A stretch of 64,000 bases of DNA, from assembly GCA_945884695.1 (NCBI GenBank), contig CAMCYO010000009.1, positions 1 to 64,000 on the forward strand, in the 5' to 3' direction. The notes beneath the pieces were generated by a model. The model searched no databases and had not been told where the DNA came from. It worked only from the letters and a program-made list of their open reading frames with translations. A program made the position numbers and the translations under genes. This DNA is from Streptomyces griseus. GTDB lineage: Bacteria; Actinomycetota; Actinomycetes; Nanopelagicales; Nanopelagicaceae. Shown piece after piece: positions 13,849-24,509 of this stretch. Each line of letters begins with the position of its first letter. Positions within the stretch are counted from its first letter, which is position 1.

Positions 13849-14783
13849 GCAACTATCTGCTTCTTGGATCTGAATCAGCCCTTGCCGACCGCGCACTTTC
13901 CAAACTTCTCACAGCACTTCGTGAAGATGACTATGAAATTTCTACTATTTACTGTGAGGATGCAGAAATTGGTGATGTAGCAGAAGCACTTGCTCCCTCC
14001 TTATTTTCAGAAAAGCGCGCGCTAGTGATGCGCGATTTACAAGAATTAGTCAGCGATGTTCAGGAAGAAGTTATTCGATTCCTCGATGATCCTGATCCAA
14101 CAATGATTATTGTTTTTGTGCACAAAGGTGGCGTAAAAGGTAAGGCTCTATTAGATCGAATCAAGAAAGAAAAGCCCGAAATTTTGCTGTGCGAACCACT
14201 CAAGAAGGAAAGTGAGAAACAAGAATTTGTTCGACATCTATTCTTAGATTTAGGGCGCAAGGCAACACCCGGTGCGGTAAGCGCCCTCATTAATGCAACG
14301 GGTTCAGATTTACGTGAGCTCGCCTCTGCCTGTAGTCAGATTGCATCCGATTCAACTGGCGTCATAGATGAGGCAATGATCGATAAATATCACCAGGGTC
14401 GAATTGAGACCACAGGCTTTGATGTTGCAGATGCAACACTCGATGGTGATGTAACAAAGGCGCTTTTAACTTTGAGAAATGCTATTGCAACAGGAACAGA
14501 TCCAGTGATGGTCACTAGTGCAATTGCTTCAGCACTTCGGGGCCTTGCAAAAGTTTCTGGAGCAAATCGCGGTTCGAAATCTTTTGAACTTGCCGGAGAA
14601 TTAGGAATGGCTCCATGGCAAATAGATAAAGCACGTCGTCAACTCAGTGGTTGGACACCTCGCGCTCTTGCCAGTGCTGTGGCCTCAATTGCTCAGGCAG
14701 ATGCAGATGTAAAAGGGGCATCGGTGGATCCCATTTATGCCCTAGAGCGGGCGGTCTCCACCATTGCTCGTGCACGCTCGTAA
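13845..14783 (+). CDS. holA: DNA polymerase III subunit delta
   Basis: Clamp-loader subunit that opens the sliding clamp, 312 residues. The ATG at 13845 overlaps the comEC stop (ATGA) and gives MSNYLLLGSESALADRALSK, the usual family opening. The central FVHKGGVKGKALLDRIKK segment and the C-terminal helical collar (PWQIDKARRQLSGW) fit the family. comEA-comEC-holA-rpsT is the order found in many actinobacteria. Confidence 0.93.
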   Translation: MSNYLLLGSESALADRALSKLLTALREDDYEISTIYCEDAEIGDVAEALAPSLFSEKRALVMRDLQELVSDVQEEVIRFLDDPDPTMIIVFVHKGGVKGKALLDRIKKEKPEILLCEPLKKESEKQEFVRHLFLDLGRKATPGAVSALINATGSDLRELASACSQIASDSTGVIDEAMIDKYHQGRIETTGFDVADATLDGDVTKALLTLRNAIATGTDPVMVTSAIASALRGLAKVSGANRGSKSFELAGELGMAPWQIDKARRQLSGWTPRALASAVASIAQADADVKGASVDPIYALERAVSTIARARS

Positions 14784-14870
14784 TTTGAGCATTGAGCGCT
14801 CTCGCTGGTAGCCTTCCTCTCCTTGGCCCAACAGGGTCAGCTAATCAGCAATAGATGAGGACAATCGCAC

Positions 14871-15140
14871 GTGGCAAATATCAAGTCGCAGATCAAGCGG
14901 ATTAAGACCAATGACAAAGCACGCCTTCGCAATAAGTCAGTGCGTTCGTCAATCAAGACCGCTGTGCGTAGATTCCGCGATGCTGTTACCGCCGGCGATA
15001 ACGCAGTTATTACCTCTGAACTTCGTTCTGCATCACAGGCGCTAGATGTTGCTGTTGCCAAGGGCGTTATTCACAAGAACACTGCAGCCAATAAGAAATC
15101 ATCAATGGCTAAATCGGCTACCAAAGCCGGCGTTCGTTAA
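14871..15140 (+). CDS. rpsT: 30S ribosomal protein S20
   Basis: Small-subunit protein of 89 residues starting at GTG, with GAGGA upstream. [21 protein letters not shown] and the very basic helical sequence are diagnostic. The 87 bases between holA and this gene probably hold its own promoter; no clear consensus can be named. lepA follows 31 bases later. Confidence 0.97.
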   Translation: MANIKSQIKRIKTNDKARLRNKSVRSSIKTAVRRFRDAVTAGDNAVITSELRSASQALDVAVAKGVIHKNTAANKKSSMAKSATKAGVR

Positions 15141-15171
15141 TTTTCTTTTCTATCTAGAGCGAGGCTAAGTA

Positions 15172-17043
15172 ATGCCCGCAATTCCTCTGGCAAAAGCGCC
15201 ACAACCTTCTGCTACTGACCCGGCGCAGATACGTAATTTCTGCATCATCGCCCACATTGATCACGGCAAATCTACTTTGGCAGACCGCATGCTGGGCATC
15301 ACCGAAGTCGTAGATCCTCGTAATATGCGCGAGCAATACCTCGATCGTATGGATATTGAACGCGAGCGTGGCATCACAATTAAGTCTCAAGCTGTGCGAT
15401 TGCCTTGGCGATCAGGTATCGATGGCAAGGAATACATCCTCAACATGATTGACACTCCGGGCCATGTGGATTTCACATACGAAGTTTCGCGCTCGCTTGC
15501 AGCATCTGAAGGTGCAGTCTTACTTGTTGATTGTGCACAAGGAATTGAGGCACAAACGCTAGCGAACTTGTATTTAGCGATGGAGAACAATCTTAAAATT
15601 ATTCCAGTACTCAATAAAATAGATTTACCATCAGCACAGCCCGATAAATTTGCTGCCGAATTAGCAAAGCTCATTGGATGCGAACCTAGTGATTGCTTGC
15701 GAGTCTCGGGTAAAACAGGTGAAGGTGTCGCAGAACTGCTTGATCAAATTGTTGCCCAGATTCCACCACCACAAGGTGATGCAAGCGCTCCAGCTCGTGC
15801 GCTGATTTTCGATTCTGTTTACGATGTGTATCGCGGAGTTGTTACCTATGTTCGGGTAATGGATGGCCATCTTTCAGCGCGAGATCAGATTCAAATGTAT
15901 TCAACTGGTGTCCGTCATGAAATGCTTGAAGTGGGAGTTATCTCTCCAGAACCAGTGCCAGGCAAAGGTCTTGGAGTTGGCGAAGTTGGGTATCTCATTA
16001 CCGGTGTTAAAGATGTACGCCAATCTCGAGTTGGTGACACAGTTACCAATTACAACAATCCAACTAAGCATCCACTTGCTGGATATAAAGATCCAAAACC
16101 CATGGTTTTCTCTGGTCTATATCCGTTAGATGGAGCCGACTATCCTTTGCTCCGCGAAGCACTTGATAAATTACAACTCAACGATGCAGCCCTTGTGTAT
16201 GAACCAGAATCCTCAGCTGCCCTTGGCTTTGGTTTCCGATGCGGGTTTCTAGGCCTATTGCATATGGAGATCGTGCGCGAGCGTTTGGAGCGCGAATCAA
16301 ATTTAAGTCTAATTTCTACTGCGCCTAACGTTGTTTACAATGTGATGCTAGATGATGGTAAATCAGTGATCGTGACAAACCCAAGCGAATTTCCTGAAGG
16401 CAAAATTCTTAGCGTTGAAGAACCCATTGTTCGCTCAACAATCTTGGCACCAAGTGAGTTCATTGGAGTCATTATGGAATTATGCCAACAACGCCGCGGA
16501 GTACTACTTGGCATGGACTACCTTTCCGAAGATCGTGTTGAAATTCGCTACACCCTTCCGTTAGCTGAAATTGTTTTCGATTTCTTTGATAAATTGAAAT
16601 CAAGCACTCGCGGTTACGCTTCTTTAGATTATGAAGCGATTGGCGATGCAGAGGGTGATTTAGTAAAAGTTGATATTTTGCTCCAAGGGGAAGCAGTTGA
16701 TGCATTTAGCGCAATTGTGCACCGAGATAAAGCTTATGCATATGGTCTGATGATGACAGGCAAGTTGCGCGAACTTATTCCGCGCCAGCAGTTTGAAGTC
16801 CCTATTCAGGCAGCTATTGGATCTCGCATTATTGCCCGCGAGAACATTCGTGCGATTCGCAAAGATGTTCTGGCAAAATGTTACGGCGGAGATATATCGC
16901 GTAAGCGCAAGTTGTTGGAAAAGCAGAAAGAGGGCAAGAAGCGCATGAAGATGGTTGGGCGTGTTGAAGTGCCACAAGAAGCCTTCATTGCGGCCCTTGC
17001 CACAGATGCTGACATTGAAAAGGCGAAAGCCGCTCGGAAGTAA
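15172..17043 (+). CDS. lepA: Elongation factor 4 (LepA)
   Basis: Ribosome-associated GTPase that can back-translocate stalled ribosomes. It has 623 residues. GTPase motifs are [15 protein letters not shown] (G1), a switch region around [21 protein letters not shown] (G3) and NKIDLP (G4). EF-G-like domains follow, and the LepA-specific C terminus ends with the [15 protein letters not shown]-type segment (here [15 protein letters not shown]). A short N-terminal extension of about 20 residues precedes the GTPase. Confidence 0.97.
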   Translation: MPAIPLAKAPQPSATDPAQIRNFCIIAHIDHGKSTLADRMLGITEVVDPRNMREQYLDRMDIERERGITIKSQAVRLPWRSGIDGKEYILNMIDTPGHVDFTYEVSRSLAASEGAVLLVDCAQGIEAQTLANLYLAMENNLKIIPVLNKIDLPSAQPDKFAAELAKLIGCEPSDCLRVSGKTGEGVAELLDQIVAQIPPPQGDASAPARALIFDSVYDVYRGVVTYVRVMDGHLSARDQIQMYSTGVRHEMLEVGVISPEPVPGKGLGVGEVGYLITGVKDVRQSRVGDTVTNYNNPTKHPLAGYKDPKPMVFSGLYPLDGADYPLLREALDKLQLNDAALVYEPESSAALGFGFRCGFLGLLHMEIVRERLERESNLSLISTAPNVVYNVMLDDGKSVIVTNPSEFPEGKILSVEEPIVRSTILAPSEFIGVIMELCQQRRGVLLGMDYLSEDRVEIRYTLPLAEIVFDFFDKLKSSTRGYASLDYEAIGDAEGDLVKVDILLQGEAVDAFSAIVHRDKAYAYGLMMTGKLRELIPRQQFEVPIQAAIGSRIIARENIRAIRKDVLAKCYGGDISRKRKLLEKQKEGKKRMKMVGRVEVPQEAFIAALATDADIEKAKAARK

Positions 17044-17048
17044 ATCCT

Positions 17049-18191
17049 GTGACAGAACTTTCCTTTTATGTACATATCCCTTACTGCATTAAGCGCTGTG
17101 GCTACTGTGATTTCAATACTTATACGCCCAGCGAGTTAAAAGATGGCGCATCTTTAGAAACTGTCTCAGGTGATTATATTGATGCAGTTCTGAAAGAAAT
17201 CGATAACGCTTACCTAGAAGCACCTGGCGTGGTGCCCACAATCTTTTTTGGTGGCGGAACGCCAAGTTTGCTCCCTGCAAGAGATTTAGGACGGGTTATT
17301 TCTGCAATCAAAGAACGCTGGTCAGTTGCTAATGATTGCGAGATCACACTTGAGGCAAATCCTGATTCAGTAGATCAAGCAAAATTGCAAGCTTTTCGAG
17401 ATGCAGGATTTAATCGAATCTCATTTGGAATGCAATCTGCAATTCCACATGTGCTAGCAACTTTAGATCGCACTCATAATCCATTAAATGTTGAGCGCGC
17501 AGTGAGGTTTGCCAGAGAAGTTGGATTTAGAAGTGTGAGTGTTGATCTTATCTATGGAACTCCAGGAGAGACTTTGAGTGATTGGCGCACTTCCGTTGAA
17601 TCTGCGTTATCGCTTCAAGTGGACCATATAAGTGCATATGCACTCATTGTTGAAGCAGGCACCAAACTTGCTGGCCAAATTAAGCGTGGAGATATTTCGA
17701 TGCCAGATGATGATTTAATGGCCGACATGTATTTGTTAGTTGATTCACTTACCCAAGAATCGGGATTGTCTTGGTATGAATTAAGTAACTGGTCTAAACC
17801 TGGGCATGAATCAGAACACAATATTGCTTACTGGAAGAACGCGAACTGGTGGGGACTTGGGCCGGGAGCGCATTCACATCTTGACGGAGTGCGTTGGTCA
17901 AATGTGAAGCACCCAACTCTTTATAAAAGTGCACTATTTGAAAACAAGTCACCTATCCATGAAAGTGAAATTTTATCTCCATCACAAATTGCTGATGAAG
18001 TGATTATGTTACAGATTCGAATGCGCGATGGAATTGCACTCAACAACTTGAGCCAAATTCAGCAAAATAAAGCCGAACCGTATATGCACACTGGTCATAT
18101 CGATCTGGAAAAGTGGGGGCTTGGAGCCTTGCAACTGACCCCTCAAGGGCGCCTGATTGCAGATCGAATCGTGCGTGAATTAGTTGTGTAG
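17049..18191 (+). CDS. hemW: HemW-type radical SAM protein
   Basis: Radical SAM protein of the coproporphyrinogen-oxidase-like family, now regarded as a heme chaperone rather than an oxidase. It has 380 residues and starts at GTG. The cluster cysteines are C13, C17 and C20 in YCIKRCGYCDFN, followed by GGGTPSLL. It lacks the extra N-terminal region of true HemN. The lepA-hemW-hrcA-dnaJ order is widespread in Gram-positive bacteria, and it follows lepA by 5 bases. Confidence 0.92.
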   Translation: MTELSFYVHIPYCIKRCGYCDFNTYTPSELKDGASLETVSGDYIDAVLKEIDNAYLEAPGVVPTIFFGGGTPSLLPARDLGRVISAIKERWSVANDCEITLEANPDSVDQAKLQAFRDAGFNRISFGMQSAIPHVLATLDRTHNPLNVERAVRFAREVGFRSVSVDLIYGTPGETLSDWRTSVESALSLQVDHISAYALIVEAGTKLAGQIKRGDISMPDDDLMADMYLLVDSLTQESGLSWYELSNWSKPGHESEHNIAYWKNANWWGLGPGAHSHLDGVRWSNVKHPTLYKSALFENKSPIHESEILSPSQIADEVIMLQIRMRDGIALNNLSQIQQNKAEPYMHTGHIDLEKWGLGALQLTPQGRLIADRIVRELVV

Positions 18192-18205
18192 TAGCGTGTA
18201 GCCCT

Positions 18206-18544
18206 ATGCACACAACACATGTCGTCCTTGTAATCCTTCTGGCCATCATCTTTCTTATCTCTGGTCTTTCAAAAGCCAGTGGCAACCCAAAGGGACTTTC
18301 GGGAACTCGCGATGTCAATGTTCCTGATGGCCTTGCTCGAGTAATCGGTCTCTTCGAAGCACTTGCAGCTCTCGGGTTAGTCATTGGATTGCGCGCTAAT
18401 TTTATTCAATGGGGTTCGCTCATCTTTTTATGGATGGCAATGGGCGGGGCTATTTATACGCATTTTCGCGCAAACAAAGCAAAGACAGGCGTGCCTGCAT
18501 TTATTTTGCTAACGCTAATCTCCATAGCTCTCGTTACTATTTAG
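18206..18544 (+). CDS. DoxX-like small membrane protein
   Basis: Small protein of 112 residues with four predicted membrane segments: [18 protein letters not shown] at the N terminus, a central [17 protein letters not shown] helix, then [16 protein letters not shown] and [15 protein letters not shown]. The SGLSK at the end of helix 1 and the central helix fit the DoxX/DUF4870-like group. The function is unknown. It lies between hemW and hrcA with 7-14 base gaps, so it is presumably co-transcribed. Confidence 0.7.
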   Translation: MHTTHVVLVILLAIIFLISGLSKASGNPKGLSGTRDVNVPDGLARVIGLFEALAALGLVIGLRANFIQWGSLIFLWMAMGGAIYTHFRANKAKTGVPAFILLTLISIALVTI

Positions 18545-18551
18545 AAAATTT

Positions 18552-19565
18552 ATGTCATCACGTCGACTTGAAATTCTTCGAGCAATTGTCGATGAGTACG
18601 TCACGACTCAAGAACCAGTGGGCTCAAAATCCATTGCAGATCGCCATGGGCTAGGAATTTCTCCAGCGACAATTCGTAATGAGATGGCTGTATTGGAGGA
18701 GGAAGGTTTAATTACCCATCCTCATACCAGCGCTGGTCGAATTCCGACCGATCTGGGTTATCGAGTATTCGTCGATAAATTGGCAACGGTTAAACCACTT
18801 TCTGCACCTGAACGACGTGCGATTGAAACTTTCCTAGAGGGCGCGCTAGATCTCGATGATGTGGTCATGCGGACCGTTCGCTTATTGGCAGATGTCACTA
18901 AGCAGGTCGCAGTGGTTCAGTACCCATCAATTGTTAAATCACGTGTACGCCACGTCGAACTTGTCGCCCTAAATTCCTCTCGAGTCATGGTGGTTCTTAT
19001 TACCGATGCCGGGCGAATTGAACAAAGAGTCATTGAGTTTGCACATGAAATCCCTGAAAATTTCTTGGCCAATTTGCGCACTCAGCTTAATCAAGCATCA
19101 GTTAGTCAAAGGTTGCCTGATGTTGCTGCACGACTATTACCACTGCTTGATGTGTACGGCAGCGCTGATCGAGGAGATGTGGCAACGATTATTTCAACAC
19201 TTACTGAAATGTCTATGGAGAAGCCAGAAGAGAAAGTTGTTCTAGCCGGCACTGCCAACTTAGCTAGATTCCGCGAAGACTTTAATGCGCAAATCCATCC
19301 AATTCTTGAAGCCCTTGAAGAACAAGTTGTTCTACTTCGTTTATTGGGTGATGTTACTGACACAGTTCAAGTACGAATTGGCCACGAGCAAAGTGAGAAG
19401 AATTTACGTGAAACTAGTTTGGTAACGGTTGGGTACGGAACAGAATTGAATCCACTTGGTGCTTTAGGCGTCATTGGTCCAACACGTATGGATTATGCAG
19501 GTTCGATTGCCGCTGTTTCTGCAGTCGCACGATATGTGGGCCACTACATGAATGAGAGTAAGTAG
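18552..19565 (+). CDS. hrcA: Heat-inducible transcription repressor HrcA
   Basis: Repressor of heat-shock genes that binds CIRCE elements, 337 residues. The N-terminal winged helix shows [19 protein letters not shown] and [16 protein letters not shown] with [16 protein letters not shown] after it. The C-terminal dimerization part contains IGHEQ and the [20 protein letters not shown] segment. No CIRCE inverted repeat (TTAGCACTC-N9-GAGTGCTAA) is visible upstream of this gene, so its targets are probably elsewhere (groEL). Its stop overlaps the dnaJ start. Confidence 0.96.
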   Translation: MSSRRLEILRAIVDEYVTTQEPVGSKSIADRHGLGISPATIRNEMAVLEEEGLITHPHTSAGRIPTDLGYRVFVDKLATVKPLSAPERRAIETFLEGALDLDDVVMRTVRLLADVTKQVAVVQYPSIVKSRVRHVELVALNSSRVMVVLITDAGRIEQRVIEFAHEIPENFLANLRTQLNQASVSQRLPDVAARLLPLLDVYGSADRGDVATIISTLTEMSMEKPEEKVVLAGTANLARFREDFNAQIHPILEALEEQVVLLRLLGDVTDTVQVRIGHEQSEKNLRETSLVTVGYGTELNPLGALGVIGPTRMDYAGSIAAVSAVARYVGHYMNESK

Positions 19566-20662
19566 TGGCTGATCTGTACGAGCTCTTGGGCGTTGATCGT
19601 GGCGCAGACCAAGATGAGATTAAGCGCGCATACCGCAAGTTAGCTCGAGAACTTCATCCTGATGTAAACCCAGATCCAGAGGTTCAAGACCGCTTTAAGG
19701 AAATTACTGCTGCATATGAAGTACTGAGCGATCCGCAAAAGCGACAGAACTATGAGATGGGTGGCAACGCCAACTTTGGCGGTGCTGGGTTTGGTTTTGG
19801 CGACGTCATGGATGCATTCTTTGGTGGTGGCGGAACTCGTGGACCTCGACCACGTATGCGAGCAGGACAAGATGCACTGATTCGCATTGAAGTGGATTTA
19901 CACCAAGCATGCTTTGGAACAGAGCGTGAGATAAGCGTTGAAAGCGCTGTTCGGTGTAGCAAGTGCGAAGGTTCTGGTTGTCTCGATGGAAGCGCACCCA
20001 AGCGATGCGAAATTTGTAAGGGACGTGGTGAAACACAACAAGTAACGCGCTCATTCCTCGGACAAGTAATGACAAGTCGGCCATGTGCTAATTGCCAAGG
20101 ATATGGTTCTGTTATCTCTGATCCATGTCGTGAATGTGCAGGCGATGGCCGCGTGCGGGCGAAACAGAACATTCCAATCAAGATTCCAGCAGGTGTAGAA
20201 ACCGGAAACAGAATTCAACTTTCTGGGCGTGGAGAAGTGGGCCCCGGTGGTGGTCCAGCGGGTGATCTTTATGTAGAGATTATTCAAAAGGAACATGAGT
20301 TTTTAGTGCGCGATGGAAATACATTGCATCTAGCTTTGGGTATCACTATGGCATCAGCCACGCTCGGAACAACTTTGACCGTGGAAACTTTAGATGGCCC
20401 GATTTCAGTTGTCGTAAAACCAGGCACACAAAGTGGCGCAACAATTGCCGTGAAGAGCAAAGGTGTTACGCATCTTCGAGGCGGAGGTCGTGGTGATCTC
20501 ATTGTTCATGTCGAAGTTCACACACCGATAAAGCTCAATAAAGAGCAAGAAGAGCTCATGAAAAAATTTGCATCTTTACGTGGCGAAAAAGATGGCGATG
20601 CGCAAGTACAAGGTCACGATGGCGGGTTCTTCTCTAAATTCCGCGATGCATTTGGCCGTTGA
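19565..20662 (+). CDS. dnaJ: Chaperone DnaJ
   Basis: Hsp40 co-chaperone, 365 residues, GTG start overlapping the hrcA stop. The J domain has the HPD motif in ARELHPDVNPDP, then a Gly/Phe-rich linker (residues 60-95). The zinc-binding region has four CxxCxGxG repeats: CSKCEGSG, CEICKGRG, CANCQGYG, CRECAGDG. This is the second-type actinobacterial dnaJ paired with hrcA; a dnaK-linked copy is likely elsewhere. Confidence 0.96.
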   Translation: MADLYELLGVDRGADQDEIKRAYRKLARELHPDVNPDPEVQDRFKEITAAYEVLSDPQKRQNYEMGGNANFGGAGFGFGDVMDAFFGGGGTRGPRPRMRAGQDALIRIEVDLHQACFGTEREISVESAVRCSKCEGSGCLDGSAPKRCEICKGRGETQQVTRSFLGQVMTSRPCANCQGYGSVISDPCRECAGDGRVRAKQNIPIKIPAGVETGNRIQLSGRGEVGPGGGPAGDLYVEIIQKEHEFLVRDGNTLHLALGITMASATLGTTLTVETLDGPISVVVKPGTQSGATIAVKSKGVTHLRGGGRGDLIVHVEVHTPIKLNKEQEELMKKFASLRGEKDGDAQVQGHDGGFFSKFRDAFGR

Positions 20663-21384
20663 TGCTTCCACTTTTTATCGTTAAGGATTTACCAACTTCT
20701 GTTGGCTCCAGATACACCCTAGGTGGAGATGACGGGCATCATGGCGCACGAGTATTGCGCATACAAGCTGGAGAGCAGTTGCTTCTCACTGATGGGCAAG
20801 GTTCGTGGTCCCGCACTCAAGTCCTTGAAGTTGCTAAGAAATCTCTAGAGCTATCTGTATTAGAAACAGGTTTTGAAAAAGCACTCCCAACAACCATTAC
20901 GGTGGTGCAGGCGCTTCCAAAGTCTGATCGCGCAAAGGAGGCAATTGAGTTAATGACGCAAGCTGGTGTAGATCAGATTATTTTATGGAACGCCCAGCGC
21001 TCTATTGGAAGAGCTGAAAAAGGCATCGACAAGTTACGAATTGTGGCTCATGAAGCGAGTAAACAATCCAGGCGATTTAGAACTCCTCGCATTGACGGCG
21101 TTGTCAATACTGCCGAAGTTGTTGCGCTGGTCAAGGGTGCGGATTTAGCAATCGTGTTGCATGAAGAGTCTGATATAAAATTATCATCACTCTTCCCAAC
21201 TAAGGTTTCCATTTCTTCAGCAGTAATCGTCGTCGGCCCTGAAGGCGGGCTAGCCGAAACTGAAGTTGCACTATTTAAAGAAGCAGGTGCTCACATTTGC
21301 CTGCTGGGTAGACCAATATTTCGCTCGGCGCATGCAGGAATTGCCGCAATCTCGGCGGTCAATACTGGGTTGAAGATATGGTGA
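20662..21384 (+). CDS. rsmE: 16S rRNA (uracil(1498)-N3)-methyltransferase
   Basis: SPOUT-class methyltransferase modifying U1498 of 16S rRNA, 240 residues. The ATG overlaps the dnaJ stop (TGATG). Family features are the N-terminal HHGARVLRIQAGEQLLLTDG region, the central QALPKSDRAKEAIELMTQAG and the knot motif VVGPEGGLAETEV followed by LGRPIFRSAHAG, in which family members more often have LRTETA. dnaJ-rsmE-HIT is a common order. Confidence 0.94.
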   Translation: MLPLFIVKDLPTSVGSRYTLGGDDGHHGARVLRIQAGEQLLLTDGQGSWSRTQVLEVAKKSLELSVLETGFEKALPTTITVVQALPKSDRAKEAIELMTQAGVDQIILWNAQRSIGRAEKGIDKLRIVAHEASKQSRRFRTPRIDGVVNTAEVVALVKGADLAIVLHEESDIKLSSLFPTKVSISSAVIVVGPEGGLAETEVALFKEAGAHICLLGRPIFRSAHAGIAAISAVNTGLKIW

Positions 21385-21388
21385 TGAC

Positions 21389-21736
21389 ATGGCGTTAGAC
21401 CCTGATTGCTTATTTTGTAAAATTATTGAGGGCGATATTCCTGCTGACATAGTTTATAGAAATGAGAATGTCGTAGCGTTTCGCGACATCTCACCAAAGG
21501 CGCCAACACATGTATTGATAATTCCAACCGTACATGTCGAGAACGTTGCTGGATTAGCAAAGATGTCTTCTGTCATAACTGCTTCTCTATTTAACGCTGC
21601 TGGCGAAATTGCAAGTGCTGAAGGACTAGAGGGGTATCGGACAGTTTTCAATACTGGCGCTTCGGCAGGGCAGAGCGTTTTTCATGCCCATATGCATCTA
21701 CTTGGCGGACGCCCTTTAACTTGGCCCCCTGGTTAA
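21389..21736 (+). CDS. HIT family nucleotide hydrolase
   Basis: Small histidine-triad protein of 115 residues that hydrolyses purine phosphoramidates or similar nucleotides. The triad is HAHMHLLGG near the C terminus; the N terminus CLFCKIIEGDIPADIVY carries the usual two cysteines. The C-terminal LTWPPG ending is typical of HinT-like members. It follows rsmE by 4 bases and precedes phoH. Confidence 0.93.
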   Translation: MALDPDCLFCKIIEGDIPADIVYRNENVVAFRDISPKAPTHVLIIPTVHVENVAGLAKMSSVITASLFNAAGEIASAEGLEGYRTVFNTGASAGQSVFHAHMHLLGGRPLTWPPG

Positions 21737-21755
21737 AGAGAAAACGCATACACTG

Positions 21756-22769
21756 GTGGCAATGGATAGAACTCTTTTCGTAGTTCCGAGCGCGATTCCC
21801 ATGGTTGCATTATTGGGTCCTGCTGATACAAATCTACGAGCAATTGAACAATTATTTCCAACACTTGCCATTACGGTTCGAGGCAATGAGATTTCTTTTA
21901 CTGGTGATCTTGAAGAATGCCAAAAGTTGGAAGCGCTCATTAATGAACTGCTGGTAGTAATTCGTTCTGGCCAAGTCCTCTCAACTGATATGGTTACTCG
22001 TTCGATTTCAATGCTCCGCCAAGTTCCTCAAGATCATCCAGCTGAAGTTTTATCTCTTAATATTGTGAGTAGTCGTGGGCGAACCATTCGCCCCAAGACT
22101 GCAAATCAGAAACATTATGTGGATGCAATTGAAAATAACACGATAACTTTTGGTATTGGCCCTGCCGGAACTGGCAAAACATACTTGGCAATGGCTAAAG
22201 CAGTTGCCGCACTCCAAGCAAAACAGGTAAATCGCATTATTTTGACTCGGCCAGCAGTTGAAGCGGGCGAGCACTTAGGATTTTTGCCGGGCACGCTTTC
22301 AGAAAAAATTGATCCGTATCTGCGCCCGCTTTTTGATGCTTTGCACGACATGATGGATCAGGATTCAATCCCTCGCCTTATGCAATCTGGAGTCATTGAA
22401 GTTGCCCCTCTTGCGTATATGCGTGGTCGAACGCTCAATGATGCTTTTATTATTTTGGATGAAGCACAGAACACAACTCCAGAACAGATGAAAATGTTTC
22501 TAACCCGCCTTGGATTTGGCTCCCGAATGGTGGTAACAGGAGATGTTACGCAGATTGATTTACCTTCCGGTTCTAGATCTGGGCTCAATATCATTAGAGA
22601 CATCTTGGTAGATATTGATGACATAGCTTTTATAGATCTAAACGCCGAAGATGTTGTCCGCCATAGCCTTGTTGGAGAGATCGTGCGGGCATATGGAAAA
22701 TTTGACGAAGAACGTTTGAGTAAAGCACAGGAACAACGGGCGCCTCGCCAGTTGCGCCCTGGTAATTAA
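21756..22769 (+). CDS. phoH: PhoH-like ATPase
   Basis: Cytoplasmic ATPase/putative RNA helicase of the PhoH family, 337 residues. An N-terminal KH-like region (about residues 20-80) is followed by the ATPase domain with Walker A GPAGTGKTYLA, LTRPAVEAGEHLGFLPG and DEAQNTTPEQMKMFLTR. Two starts are possible, GTG at 21756 and ATG at 21762. phoH-ybeY is a conserved pair linked to rRNA maturation. Confidence 0.93.
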   Translation: MAMDRTLFVVPSAIPMVALLGPADTNLRAIEQLFPTLAITVRGNEISFTGDLEECQKLEALINELLVVIRSGQVLSTDMVTRSISMLRQVPQDHPAEVLSLNIVSSRGRTIRPKTANQKHYVDAIENNTITFGIGPAGTGKTYLAMAKAVAALQAKQVNRIILTRPAVEAGEHLGFLPGTLSEKIDPYLRPLFDALHDMMDQDSIPRLMQSGVIEVAPLAYMRGRTLNDAFIILDEAQNTTPEQMKMFLTRLGFGSRMVVTGDVTQIDLPSGSRSGLNIIRDILVDIDDIAFIDLNAEDVVRHSLVGEIVRAYGKFDEERLSKAQEQRAPRQLRPGN

Positions 22770-22772
22770 TTT

Positions 22773-23207
22773 ATGACTATTGAAATAATTAATAATACCC
22801 AGCAGGATTACAGCAATTTAAAGCTGGAGTCTTTACTCGCATTTGGAATGTCAGAGATGGATTTAAACCCTGACTGTGATCTTAATTTGATGTTGGTTAA
22901 TGAAGATGAAATGACGCAGCTTCATATCAAATGGATGGATGAACTTGGCCCCACAGATGTACTCTCATTCCCGATGGATGAGATCGAGCCCGGATTCAAG
23001 GAAGCAGGAATTTTGGGAGATATCGTATTGTGTCCAAGTGTTGCACTTTCTCAAGCAGAGAAAGCTGGGCATTCATTTGAACATGAAGCTGCAATTTTGA
23101 GTATGCATGGTTTGTTACATATTCTTGGATTCGATCACGCCGAGCCCAGGGAAGAGAAGGAAATGTTTTCACTTCAAGAATCTCTCGTAGCTAGGTGGAA
23201 AAAATAA
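22773..23207 (+). CDS. ybeY: Endoribonuclease YbeY
   Basis: Metal-dependent RNase needed for 16S rRNA 3' maturation and ribosome quality control, 144 residues. The zinc site H-x3-H-x5-H is MHGLLHILGFDH. TDVLSFPMDE and GILGDIVLCPSVA are the other family segments. The stop overlaps the start of the next gene (TAATG). Confidence 0.95.
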   Translation: MTIEIINNTQQDYSNLKLESLLAFGMSEMDLNPDCDLNLMLVNEDEMTQLHIKWMDELGPTDVLSFPMDEIEPGFKEAGILGDIVLCPSVALSQAEKAGHSFEHEAAILSMHGLLHILGFDHAEPREEKEMFSLQESLVARWKK

Positions 23208-24490
23208 TGGGTGTCTTGATTTTTTACATCGTGATTTTATTGGCCTTTGCTGGATTTTTAGCAGGTAGCGAATCTGCCCTCAGTACGATTTCTCGCGTGA
23301 TGGTTGAAAGTCTTGAGAAGAAATCTGGTGGAGCAATACTTCGCAAAGTAAGCCAAGACCTAGCGCGCTATCTCAACGTAATTTTACTTGTTCGCAAAGC
23401 ATGCGAACTAACAGCAACAGTTCTTTTGTCTATCATCATTTTCGATAAATTTGATGGTGGCATAGCGCTTCTTATTACTGTGGGAATAATGGTTGTACTT
23501 TCCTACGTCATCATCGGTGTTGGGCCAAGAACACTTGGAAAACAACACCCACATACATGGGCAAGGAGTGGCGCAGTTACTGCGTATGTATTGGCCAAAA
23601 TATTAGGGCCGATCACTGCTTTGCTTATCGCTATCGGAAATGCCATTACTCCTGGCAAGGGATTTCGCCACGGCCCATTTGCAAATGAAGCAGAACTTCG
23701 AGATTTAATGGATCAAGCCCATGAGCGCGGTCTTGTTGAGTCCGACGAACATGAAATGATTCACTCAGTTTTTGAACTTGGAGACACGCTTGTTCGTGAA
23801 CTGATGGTTCCACGTACTGAAATGGTCTGGATTGAAAAAGATAAATCATTACGCCAGGCTCTTTCACTGGCCCTTCGCTCAGGTTTTTCCAGAATCCCTG
23901 TAGTTGGCGATGACATCGATAATATTATTGGAATGGCGTATGTAAAAGATTTAGCAAAGCGAGCACTTGATCATCATGAAGCAGAACAAAGTGAGCGTGT
24001 AGAGCAACATATGCGTACCGCAAGTTTTGTACCTGAAATTAAGATGGCGGCAGAATTATTAAAAGAAATGCAACGTGATCAGATCCATTTAGCCATCGTT
24101 GTTGATGAATACGGTGGAACAGCTGGCATCATCACTATTGAAGATATTTTGGAAGAAATTGTTGGAGAGATTGAAGATGAATTTGATGACGGAGAAGAGA
24201 ATTTTTCATGGCTCTCAGATGGGAAGGCACGAGCCCTTGCCAGTTTGCATGTTGAAGATTTAGCACAGGAGTTGGAAATTACTGTTGCCGAAAGTGATTA
24301 TCATGATGTTGACACCATTGGCGGAATGATGGCTAAGAAGTTGGGTCGTGTGCCAATTGCCGGAAGCACGATTAGCTTGCACGGCTGGAGCATTACCGCA
24401 GAGCGCCCCATTGGTCGGCGTCGACGAATTAGTAGCGTTTTAATTGTTCGAGAAAGTGCAACACAAGATCACGACTTAACCGTTCTATAA
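23207..24490 (+). CDS. CorC/HlyC family membrane protein with CBS domains
   Basis: Membrane protein of about 427 residues. Domain order: an N-terminal DUF21 (CNNM) membrane region to about residue 150, two CBS domains ([18 protein letters not shown], then [20 protein letters not shown]), and a C-terminal CorC_HlyC transporter-associated domain. Such proteins are implicated in magnesium efflux or homeostasis. The ATG at 23207 overlaps the ybeY stop. The order ybeY-corC is widely conserved. Confidence 0.9.
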   Translation: MGVLIFYIVILLAFAGFLAGSESALSTISRVMVESLEKKSGGAILRKVSQDLARYLNVILLVRKACELTATVLLSIIIFDKFDGGIALLITVGIMVVLSYVIIGVGPRTLGKQHPHTWARSGAVTAYVLAKILGPITALLIAIGNAITPGKGFRHGPFANEAELRDLMDQAHERGLVESDEHEMIHSVFELGDTLVRELMVPRTEMVWIEKDKSLRQALSLALRSGFSRIPVVGDDIDNIIGMAYVKDLAKRALDHHEAEQSERVEQHMRTASFVPEIKMAAELLKEMQRDQIHLAIVVDEYGGTAGIITIEDILEEIVGEIEDEFDDGEENFSWLSDGKARALASLHVEDLAQELEITVAESDYHDVDTIGGMMAKKLGRVPIAGSTISLHGWSITAERPIGRRRRISSVLIVRESATQDHDLTVL

Positions 24491-24509
24491 ATCACGATAC
24501 TCTTGCCCC

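Noticed and set aside
18545-18551. CIRCE operator before hrcA
   Set aside because: The gap is 7 bases and no TTAGCACTC/GAGTGCTAA pair is found near it.
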